NCBI GenBank assembly: GCA_000715605.1
Contig: KL568593.1
Location: 12,804-18,237 of the forward strand
DNA: 5,434 nucleotides
Direction of reading: 5' to 3'
From: Streptomyces speibonae
GTDB lineage: Bacteria; Actinomycetota; Actinomycetes; Streptomycetales; Streptomycetaceae
Under the pieces are notes generated by a model. The model saw only the letters and a program-made list of their open reading frames with translations. It made no database searches and had not been told where the DNA came from. The translations under genes were made by a program, and so were the position numbers. Every line of letters begins with the position of its first letter. Position 1 is the first letter of the stretch. This document shows positions 1 to 4,545 of this stretch, in pieces.

Positions 1-926
1 CCGGCGTCCCCGCCTACGTCGACGGGCGGATGCTGGACATCAGCGCCCGCGCGGGAGTGCGGCTGGTCAACCGGGACCGGATGTGGCACTACACCGAGGG
101 CCTGCAGAACTGGGACCCCATCTGGCCCGGACACGGCATCCGCATCCTGCCGGGACCGTCCTCCCTGTGGTTCGACGCCCTCGGCCGCCGGCTGCCCGAC
201 CCCTGTCTGCCCGGCTACGACACCCTCGGCACGCTGAGGCACCTGCGCACCACCGAGGACCTCGCCGATCACGACCACTCCTGGTTCATCCTCACCCAGA
301 AGATCATCGAGAAGGAGTTCGCCCTGTCGGGCTCCGAGCAGAACCCCGACATCACCGCCCGGGACCGCGCCGGGTTCCTGCGCGACCGGGTGCTGGGCAA
401 GGGCGCTCCCAAACCCGTGGACGCCTTCCTGCGCAAGGGCGCGGACTTCGTCACCGCCCCCACCCTCGAACAGCTCGTCGAGAAGATGAACGCCCTCACC
501 GACAAGCCCCTGCTCGACGCCGCCCTCGTCCGACGCCAGATCGAGGCCCGCGATCTGCAACTCGCCAACGCCTACAGCAAGGACGCTCAGATCCAGGGCA
601 TCCGCAACGCCCGCCGCTACATCGGCGACCGCCTCGGCCGCGTCGCCACCCCGCACCGCATCCTCGACCCGGCGGCCGGCCCGCTGATCGGCGTCAAGCT
701 GCACATCCTCACCCGCAAGACCCTCGGCGGCATCCAGACCGACCTGGACTCCCGAGCGCTCGGCGCCGACGGCGCCCCGGTCGAGGGCCTGTACGCGGCC
801 GGCGAGGTGGCCGGCTTCGGCGGCGGCGGTGTGCACGGGTACAACGCCCTGGAGGGCACCTTCCTCGGCGGCTGTCTCTTCTCCGGCCGGGCGGCCGGCC
901 GGGCGGCGGCAGCGCAGACGGCATGA
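1..926 (+). CDS. FAD-binding dehydrogenase, C-terminal part (5' end outside window)
   Basis: The frame is open from the first base (first full codon at 3) to a TGA at 924-926, giving 307 residues. An ATG at 30-32 falls inside the conserved part and is unlikely to be the start. The protein resembles the FAD-dependent dehydrogenases grouped with 3-ketosteroid-delta1-dehydrogenases and fumarate reductase flavoproteins. Members of this subgroup run to about 550 residues, so the N-terminal dinucleotide-binding motif probably lies upstream. The visible support is the C-terminal FAD-contacting stretch encoded at about 786-880, GLYAAGEVAGFGGGG followed by VHGYNALEGTFLGGCLFSG, which closes the flavin site in this superfamily. 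Before it comes the cap/substrate region, with ITARDRAGFLRDRVLGKG. The substrate cannot be read from the sequence: steroids are possible, but many members are uncharacterised. The gene converges on the DUF488 gene with only 29 bp between the two stop codons. Confidence 0.85.
   Translation, partial: GVPAYVDGRMLDISARAGVRLVNRDRMWHYTEGLQNWDPIWPGHGIRILPGPSSLWFDALGRRLPDPCLPGYDTLGTLRHLRTTEDLADHDHSWFILTQKIIEKEFALSGSEQNPDITARDRAGFLRDRVLGKGAPKPVDAFLRKGADFVTAPTLEQLVEKMNALTDKPLLDAALVRRQIEARDLQLANAYSKDAQIQGIRNARRYIGDRLGRVATPHRILDPAAGPLIGVKLHILTRKTLGGIQTDLDSRALGADGAPVEGLYAAGEVAGFGGGGVHGYNALEGTFLGGCLFSGRAAGRAAAAQTA
883..906 (+). repeat. 12-bp perfect tandem duplication at the end of the dehydrogenase gene
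   Basis: The 12-mer CCGGCCGGGCGG occurs twice back to back, at 883-894 and 895-906. It encodes the repeated GRAA pair in the protein tail SGRAAGRAAAA. The length keeps the reading frame. Such Ala/Gly/Arg tails are common at the ends of these flavoproteins in high-GC actinobacteria, so it is probably neutral slippage at the end of the FAD helix. Confidence 0.8.
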
Positions 927-955
927 CCCGGTGGTGCGGGCCCGCCCCCGGCCGC

Positions 956-1306
956 TCAGCCGGCGAGCAGGCGGGCCAGCACCTCGGCGTGGCTGCGCCC
1001 GGTGTTCCTGGACGCGGTCAGCAGGGTCACAGTGCCCTTCTCCGCCAGCTTCCCGATCCGGTCGAGGAGTTCGGCCGCCTCGGGCGCGGCCAGCTCCGCC
1101 TCGTACCGCTCGCGGAACTCCTCGAACGAGCCCTGCTCCGCGTGGTACCAGCGGCGCAGCTCCGTCGACGGGGTCAGCGCCTTGGGCCACTCGTCCACCC
1201 GGGCCGCGGCCTTCGCCAGGCCGCGCGGCCACAGGCGGTCCACCAGGACACGCACGCCGTCGTCCGGCCCGGGCGCGTCGTAGACACGGCGTACCCGCAC
1301 GCTCAT
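956..1306 (-). CDS. DUF488 family protein
   Basis: This encodes 116 residues, the usual size for the compact YeaO-like branch of DUF488. Family hallmarks are visible: an N-terminal strand with RRVYDAP (6-12), the signature VLVDRLWPRGLAK (20-32), a central WPKALTPSTELRRWYH helix region (40-55) and a C-terminal LLTASRNTGRSHAEVLARLL segment. The biochemical function of the family is not established; it is a small soluble cytoplasmic domain. The ATG at 1306 is chosen because a good ribosome site (GGAAGGGG on the minus strand) lies 9 nt before it. A TAGGCT sequence on the minus strand (1337-1342) could serve as a -10 box, but no convincing -35 precedes it. The gene lies 85 bp downstream of the Wbl gene in the same direction, so transcription from the Wbl promoter is equally possible. 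Confidence 0.85.
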   Translation of the reverse strand: MSVRVRRVYDAPGPDDGVRVLVDRLWPRGLAKAAARVDEWPKALTPSTELRRWYHAEQGSFEEFRERYEAELAAPEAAELLDRIGKLAEKGTVTLLTASRNTGRSHAEVLARLLAG

Positions 1307-1391
1307 GATCGTCTGCCCCTTCCGCGCTGTGCCGCGAGCCTACTGCGGCGCACGGGGGAGGCGGGGCACGGCGCTCCCGGCGTGAGGGCCG

Positions 1392-1643
1392 TCAACGGGG
1401 CGAACGGCGGGCGGCGGTGCGCCGCTTCAGCGCACGCCGCTCCTCCTCGCTCGTGCCGCCCCACACGCCGATGGACTGCCCGGTCCGCAGCGCCCACTGA
1501 AGGCACTGCTCCCGCACGGGGCAGCGCCGGCAGACCGCCTTGGCCTGCTCGGTCTGCAGCAGGGCCGGTCCCGAGGTGCCGATCGGGAAGAAGAGGTCGG
1601 GATCCTCGGTCCTGCAGGCCGCGCTGTTCCGCCAGTCGTCCAT
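1392..1643 (-). CDS. WhiB-like (Wbl) iron-sulfur transcriptional regulator, WblE/WhiB1-like
   Basis: This 83-residue protein has the full Wbl layout. Four cysteines (Cys10, Cys38, Cys41, Cys47; spacing C-x27-C-x2-C-x5-C) are in place to bind a [4Fe-4S] cluster. The beta-turn GVWGG (59-63) follows, then a basic tail (KRR at 73-75, RR at 79-80) of the kind used for DNA contact. The segments DPDLFFPIG and GPALLQTEQAKAVCRRCPV resemble the WblE/WhiB1 subgroup rather than WhiB or WhiD, but Streptomyces carry several such paralogs and I do not assign a specific gene name. Wbl proteins generally act with the principal sigma factor and can sense O2 or NO through the cluster. The start at 1643 has an AGGTG site 7 nt upstream. 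Its promoter should lie in the 108 bp at 1644-1751; I could not pick out a convincing -35/-10 pair there. Confidence 0.93.
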   Translation of the reverse strand: MDDWRNSAACRTEDPDLFFPIGTSGPALLQTEQAKAVCRRCPVREQCLQWALRTGQSIGVWGGTSEEERRALKRRTAARRSPR

Positions 1644-1741
1644 CGAGAGTCACCTGCGATCGGGAGTCGGTGCACACCCTTGCCGGATGCCTTGCTCGCT
1701 CACGGGTCACCGGCCGGGCGGCGGCGAAACAGCGTCACGGT

Positions 1742-1764
1742 GTGCGAGCGGTCACTGCTCGCGC
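1742..1764 (-). terminator. hairpin centred on the stop codon of the saccharopine dehydrogenase-like gene
   Basis: GCGAGC (1744-1749) pairs with GCTCGC (1757-1762). The stem extends outward through a G-T pair and a G-C pair to 1742/1764, and inward through a G-T and a G-C pair. That leaves 1752-1754, the TGA stop of the minus-strand gene, in the apical loop. No long T-run follows on the minus strand, as is common for Streptomyces terminators. A terminator role fits its position at the end of a gene and ahead of the Wbl promoter region, but this is inference. Confidence 0.35.
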
Positions 1765-2972
1765 ATCCCCCACGGCGAGCCGTACGCGGTGAGCAGATCC
1801 AGGAACGGACCCGCCGGGAACGCTTCGGGGCCGAGCACCCCCGTCCCCGTCCAGGTGCCCTCGGCGAGCAGTTCGAGGGCGACGACGGGGTTGACGGCGG
1901 TCTGCCACACCACGGCCTGGCAGCCGTACTCGGCCATGGACCACTGGTTGTCGACCACGTGGTAGAGGTAGATCTCGCGCGGGGCCCCGTCCTTCACGCC
2001 CCGCACCCAGGTGCCGGCGCAGGTCTTGCCGTGCATCCGCTCGCCGAGGGCCGCCGGGTCGGGGAGGCAGGCGGCGACGACGTCCCGGGGGGAGACCCGC
2101 ACCGGCCCGTCGGGACCGGGCACGGTCACCGGCTCGGTGCGGTCCAGGCCCAGCAGGTGCAGCGTTCTGAGGGTGTCGATGAACTCCCGTCCCAGGCCGT
2201 ACTTGAAGGTGACCCGGCGGGCGTCGACCCAGCGCGGCACGAGCAGCACCTCCTCGTGCTCGACGTTCACGCACTCCACCGGGCCGATGCCCTCGGGGAA
2301 GTCGAACACCTCCGGCTCGCTGAACGGGGCGGTGGTGAACCAGCCGCGGTCCTTCTCGTAGACGACGGGCGGGTTGAGGCACTCCTCGATGGTGGTCCAG
2401 ATGCTGAAGGACGGCGCGAAGCCGTAGCCGTCCACCGTGAGGTCGGCGCCGTCGCGGACGCCGATCTCCTCGATGTCGTCGAAGAGTTCGTCGGCGGCGT
2501 ACCGGGCGAACACGTCCGACAGACCGGGCTCCACGCCCATCCCGACCAGCGCCAGTGCGCCGGCCTCCGCCCACTCACCGGCCCGCGCGAACTGCTCGTC
2601 CCCGAGCTTGACCCCGCACTTCTCGTACGGCCGCTCCGGGTGCGGCCGGGACAGGGACATCGCCATGTCGACATAGGTGGCACCGGCCTCCCGCGCCGCG
2701 CGGAACAGCGGCATCACGAACCGGGGGTCGGTGGCGTTCAACAGGACGTCGCAGCCGTGCCGTCCGAGCAGCGCCGCCACCTGGGCCGCGTCGCCCGCGT
2801 CCACCCGCTCGGCCATGAACCGCGCGCCGTCCCGGCCGAGCGCCGCGACGGCCGCCTCGGCCCGGGACGGGTCATGGTCGGCCACGACCATCCGGTCGAA
2901 GAACGGCCGCCGGGCCCCGATACGGGTGATGGCGGTGCCCACCCCGCCCGCTCCCACGAGCAGTACTCGCAT
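1752..2972 (-). CDS. saccharopine dehydrogenase-like NAD(P)-dependent oxidoreductase
   Basis: This 406-residue protein belongs to the saccharopine dehydrogenase/carboxynorspermidine synthase superfamily (Lys9-like). It starts with a Rossmann strand and glycine loop, GAGGVG at 7-12, followed by the strand-2 end VVADHD (29-34), where an acidic residue can contact the adenosine ribose. NATDPRFVMPLF (79-90) and AGATYVDMAMS (96-106) complete the nucleotide domain. The signature VGMGVEPGLSDVFARYA begins at 143 and leads into the C-terminal catalytic/dimerisation domain, which contains PSFSIWTTIEECLNPP. Length fits the family. Streptomyces make lysine by the diaminopimelate route, so a role in lysine biosynthesis through saccharopine is unlikely. 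Reductive condensation or deamination of another amino acid or polyamine is more plausible, with substrate unknown. The ATG at 2972 has AGGGAG (2982-2987) 9 nt upstream. The divergent TetR gene is the likely regulator. Confidence 0.85.
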   Translation of the reverse strand: MRVLLVGAGGVGTAITRIGARRPFFDRMVVADHDPSRAEAAVAALGRDGARFMAERVDAGDAAQVAALLGRHGCDVLLNATDPRFVMPLFRAAREAGATYVDMAMSLSRPHPERPYEKCGVKLGDEQFARAGEWAEAGALALVGMGVEPGLSDVFARYAADELFDDIEEIGVRDGADLTVDGYGFAPSFSIWTTIEECLNPPVVYEKDRGWFTTAPFSEPEVFDFPEGIGPVECVNVEHEEVLLVPRWVDARRVTFKYGLGREFIDTLRTLHLLGLDRTEPVTVPGPDGPVRVSPRDVVAACLPDPAALGERMHGKTCAGTWVRGVKDGAPREIYLYHVVDNQWSMAEYGCQAVVWQTAVNPVVALELLAEGTWTGTGVLGPEAFPAGPFLDLLTAYGSPWGMREQ

Positions 2973-2987
2973 GACGGAGCACTCCCT

Positions 2988-3011
2988 TTCCCTCTCACGT
3001 TCCCTCTCACG
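2988..3011 (-). repeat. 12-bp perfect tandem repeat in the leader of the saccharopine dehydrogenase-like gene
   Basis: On the plus strand TTCCCTCTCACG occurs twice without a gap (2988-2999 and 3000-3011). On the transcript strand this reads CGTGAGAGGGAA twice, immediately upstream of the ribosome site AGGGAG at 2982-2987. Each unit contains a purine-rich GAGAGGGAA that could act as an extra anti-Shine-Dalgarno contact. It could also be a doubled protein-binding site or a recent slippage product. Confidence 0.8.
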
Positions 3012-3066
3012 CGTCCCGAACGACCTGCCTCATGGATCCCGGACGCGACAGCGGGACCCGGGTGGG

Positions 3067-3096
3067 ATACAACGCCGTGCGCCGTCATAAGGTCAA
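3067..3096 (-). promoter_or_regulatory. candidate promoter for the saccharopine dehydrogenase-like gene
   Basis: On the minus strand TTGACC (3091-3096) is a five-of-six match to the -35 consensus. TTGTAT (3067-3072) follows after an 18-nt spacer as a weaker -10, keeping the first T and the terminal AT. The predicted start near 3060 would give a leader of almost 90 nt containing the 12-bp tandem repeat. An 8-bp palindrome ACCCGGGT (3056-3063) sits over the predicted start point, where a repressor could act. Confidence 0.45.
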
Positions 3097-3112
3097 TGGC
3101 GTTGGCATAAGG
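3086..3112. promoter_or_regulatory. two CATAAGG direct repeats, candidate operator half-sites
   Basis: CATAAGG occurs at 3086-3092 and 3106-3112, exactly 20 bp apart start to start, about two helical turns and therefore on the same DNA face. The first copy overlaps the minus-strand -35 candidate and the second lies just upstream of the tetR ribosome site. TetR proteins usually bind inverted repeats and I find no strong palindrome across this pair, so the operator role is tentative. Confidence 0.3.
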
Positions 3113-3118
3113 AGACCC

Positions 3119-3128
3119 GGGAGGGGAG
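3119..3128 (+). promoter_or_regulatory. ribosome binding site fixing the tetR start
   Basis: GGGAGGGGAG lies 5 nt before the ATG at 3134. The in-frame ATG at 3032 has no comparable purine-rich site ahead of it, and its use would add 34 residues unlike a TetR N-terminus. The site therefore supports 3134 as the real start. Confidence 0.75.
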
Positions 3129-3133
3129 ACGGA

Positions 3134-3832
3134 ATGCCGAAGCAGGTGGTGCCCGAGGAGCGGCGACGGCGCCGCAGGCCGACGAAGAGCGGCCGGGTGC
3201 TGTCCGAGGCGCTGATCGTCGACACCGCGCTGCGGCTGCTGCACGAGCACGGCGGCGCGGGGCTGACCGCCCGCCGGCTGGGCCTCGCCCTGGACTGCGA
3301 CCCGAGCACCCTCTACCGCTACTTCCGCGGCATGGACGACCTCACCCTCGCCATCGGCGACGCGCTGATCGGCCGGGCGCTGCGGGGCTGGCGCCCGACC
3401 GGGCAGTGGCGCGAGGACCTGCGTTCCATCGGGCTGCGCATCCACGCGGCCTATCTCTCGCACCCGCAGGCGGCGGTCCTCACCGCGAGCCGGGTCTCGG
3501 GGCGCGCGAACGAACTCGCCGCCGACGAGGCCGTGCTGGAGGTGCTGCGCGGTGCGGGCTTCCCGCTGCCGGAGACGGTGCGGATCTACCACGCCTTCAT
3601 CGACACCACGCTGGCCTTCGCCGCGCTCGACGCCGCCTCCCTCGCGCTGCCCGACGCCGCCCGGCGCGCCGACGAGGACATGTGGCGCTCGGCCTACGCC
3701 CGCCTCCCCGCCGCCACCCACCCGCGCATCGCCGAGGCCGCGCCGCTCCTGGCCACCCGCATGGTCACCAGCGCCTACCCGACAGCCCTGGACATGCTCC
3801 TGACCAGCGCCGAGCAGTGCGCGAAGCGTTAG
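3134..3832 (+). CDS. TetR family transcriptional regulator
   Basis: This encodes 232 residues. A very basic N-terminal arm (six arginines at 10-15, then K18 and R21) precedes the TetR helix-turn-helix. Helix 1 is EALIVDTALRLLHEHG (25-40). The turn and recognition helix are LTARRLGLALDCDPSTLYRYFRGMDDL (44-70), with the TetR-typical LYRYF at 60-64. The remainder, about 75-232, is a mostly helical ligand-binding and dimerisation domain with no recognisable ligand signature. The arm may contact the minor groove. The gene is divergent from the saccharopine dehydrogenase-like gene with 161 bp between the starts, the classic arrangement for a local repressor whose effector is a substrate or product of the neighbouring enzyme. 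That link is inference. The stop is TAG at 3830-3832. Confidence 0.92.
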   Translation: MPKQVVPEERRRRRRPTKSGRVLSEALIVDTALRLLHEHGGAGLTARRLGLALDCDPSTLYRYFRGMDDLTLAIGDALIGRALRGWRPTGQWREDLRSIGLRIHAAYLSHPQAAVLTASRVSGRANELAADEAVLEVLRGAGFPLPETVRIYHAFIDTTLAFAALDAASLALPDAARRADEDMWRSAYARLPAATHPRIAEAAPLLATRMVTSAYPTALDMLLTSAEQCAKR

Positions 3833-3866
3833 CGGCGCAAGGCGGCGGTCATGCCCGTGCACGCCC

Positions 3867-3898
3867 GAGGCCGTTTCAGCCACTCGACGGCCGGCCTC
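3867..3898 (+). terminator. candidate terminator hairpin after tetR
   Basis: GAGGCCG (3867-3873) can pair with CGGCCTC (3892-3898) around an 18-nt loop. Alternatively GGCCGT (3869-3874) pairs with ACGGCC (3887-3892) around 12 nt. No T-run follows. It begins 35 bp after the tetR stop, so a terminator is reasonable, but GC-rich hairpins arise often by chance at this composition. Confidence 0.3.
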
Positions 3899-3948
3899 CG
3901 GGGACCGTCCAACCCTCCCCAGCAAGGAAGGGGTCGCCTACCGGATAG

Positions 3949-3977
3949 TTGAGACTACAACTGAATCGCGCCATATC
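3949..3977 (+). promoter_or_regulatory. candidate promoter upstream of the secreted-protein gene
   Basis: TTGAGA (3949-3954) followed after 17 nt by CATATC (3972-3977) resembles a housekeeping-type promoter. It lies in a patch clearly richer in A/T than the surrounding DNA. A small inverted repeat, AGTTG (3947-3951) and CAACT (3958-3962), overlaps the -35 box and could be an operator. A start near 3984 would give a leader of about 110 nt. Confidence 0.4.
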
Positions 3978-3997
3978 ACTTCTGCGCCATGGTCTAA

Positions 3998-4041
3998 CGA
4001 CAGCCACGGGATCTACGTTCGGAAGGAACGTGCGGCTGTTG
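3998..4041 (+). promoter_or_regulatory. two-tier stem-loop in the leader of the secreted-protein gene
   Basis: The outer stem pairs 3998-4005 with 4034-4041 (eight pairs, one of them G-T; core ACAGCC with GGCTGT). The inner stem pairs ACGTTC (4015-4020) with GAACGT (4026-4031) around a GGAAG loop. An asymmetric internal loop separates them. If transcription starts near 3984 this is an RNA structure about 55 nt ahead of the start codon. The inner palindrome could instead be a protein-binding site in DNA. It matches no riboswitch class I can recognise. Confidence 0.4.
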
Positions 4042-4048
4042 GTGCGTC
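4025..4048 (+). promoter_or_regulatory. possible ECF sigma factor promoter
   Basis: GGAAC (4025-4029) followed after 15 nt by CGTC (4045-4048) resembles promoters read by ECF sigma factors such as the SigE class, though the spacer is about one base short of the usual range. A start near 4055 would leave about 40 nt to the ATG, including the ribosome site. It competes with the 3949-3977 reading. Confidence 0.25.
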
Positions 4049-4095
4049 GGGGGACCCCTGTGACACGAGCAGCCCGGAGCCCGGAGGGAATCGAC

Positions 4096-4455
4096 ATGTC
4101 AGTTGCGAACAAGTGGAAGATGACAGTGGTGGCCGTCGCCGCCCCGGTCACCCTCGCCCTGGCCGCCGTCCCGGCCGCCGCCGGTGAGGCGTCCGCGCAG
4201 GAGACGGTCGTGGGGGCCGCCTTGGTGCGGCCCGACTACAACGGCACGGAGGGCTGGGGCCGGCTGTGGAGCGGCGCGCACTGCGCCGACATACCGGACA
4301 TCGAGACGGCGCACTCGGCCGTGCGCTTCAGCATCACGTCGGACATCACCCTCTACGCCGCCTCGGACACGGACTGCTCGCACCCGGTGGCGACACTCAC
4401 CAACGAGAACCAGCTGGCCACCGGCTTCTCCGCGACGAGGTACAGCGCGACCTAG
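4096..4455 (+). CDS. small secreted protein of unknown function
   Basis: This encodes 119 residues. A Sec-type signal peptide is clear: positive N-region with Lys6 and Lys8, hydrophobic core at about 9-25 (MTVVAVAAPVTLALAAV), and AXA-type cleavage sites after Ala29 (AAA) or Ala34 (ASA). The mature chain is about 85-90 residues with only two cysteines, Cys63 and Cys94, likely joined as one disulfide outside the cell. It is rich in Thr, Ser, Asp and aromatic residues, with alternating stretches such as VRFSITSDITLYAASD that suggest a small beta-sheet fold. There is no lipobox, sortase signal or second membrane segment, so release into the medium is expected. I do not recognise the family; a small beta-gamma-crystallin-like or inhibitor-like fold is only a guess. 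ATG 4096 is chosen for GGAGGG at 4083-4088, 7 nt upstream. GTG 4060 is in frame but has a poorer site and would add 12 non-hydrophobic residues before the signal peptide. Confidence 0.8.
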   Translation: MSVANKWKMTVVAVAAPVTLALAAVPAAAGEASAQETVVGAALVRPDYNGTEGWGRLWSGAHCADIPDIETAHSAVRFSITSDITLYAASDTDCSHPVATLTNENQLATGFSATRYSAT

Positions 4456-4460
4456 CAATG

Positions 4461-4492
4461 CGGCGCCGGACCGGTCTCCCGGTCCGGCGCCG
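4461..4492 (+). terminator. perfect 14-bp hairpin, likely terminator or attenuator
   Basis: Positions 4461-4474 pair without mismatch with 4479-4492 around a TCTC tetraloop (arms begin CGGCGCCGG and end CCGGCGCCG). It starts 5 bp after the stop of the secreted-protein gene. No T-run follows, as usual in Streptomyces. The right-arm core CCGGTCCGGC recurs at 4490-4499, so the left arm (4465-4474) has a second possible partner. The glycosyltransferase start is 53 bp further on, so the structure could end the upstream transcript, stabilise its 3' end or limit read-through. Confidence 0.75.
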
Positions 4493-4524
4493 GTCCGGCC
4501 CTTCATCGGCCCGAACAGGGAGTC

Positions 4525-4536
4525 AGGAAAAGGAAA
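4525..4536 (+). promoter_or_regulatory. double ribosome site before the glycosyltransferase
   Basis: AGGAAAAGGAAA contains two overlapping AGGA cores (4525-4528 and 4531-4534). The first is 8 nt from an in-frame GTG at 4537 and the second is 11 nt from ATG 4546. Both starts are therefore possible and differ by three residues (VAD). Confidence 0.55.
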
Positions 4537-4545
4537 GTGGCGGAC

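Noticed and set aside
1353..1378. Hairpin between the Wbl and DUF488 genes (GGGAG/CTCCC)
   Set aside because: Only five pairs around a long G-rich loop; expected by chance at this GC content, so no terminator is called.
83..1792. 569-residue plus-strand open frame
   Set aside because: It overlaps three well-supported genes (FAD dehydrogenase, DUF488, Wbl), and its product is a low-complexity Arg/Pro/Gly sequence typical of the wrong frame in high-GC DNA.
1680..3110. 476-residue plus-strand open frame
   Set aside because: It is antisense to the saccharopine dehydrogenase-like gene and His/Gly/Val/Asp-rich without domain features; it is a shadow of that gene.
3032..3133. Upstream ATG extension of tetR
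   Set aside because: It has no ribosome site, the added residues do not look like a TetR N-terminus, and it would cover the divergent promoter region; ATG 3134 has a strong site.
2738..3925. 395-residue minus-strand open frame
   Set aside because: It lies antisense to the whole tetR gene and runs into the saccharopine dehydrogenase-like gene in another frame; no recognisable domain.
3949..4095. Upstream TTG extension of the secreted-protein frame
   Set aside because: It would bury the signal peptide 49 residues inside the protein and run across the promoter and stem-loop; ATG 4096 has GGAGGG 7 nt upstream.
3998..4095. ydaO-type c-di-AMP riboswitch in the leader
   Set aside because: Considered because such elements precede secreted cell-wall proteins in Streptomyces, but the conserved sequence blocks of that class are not present.
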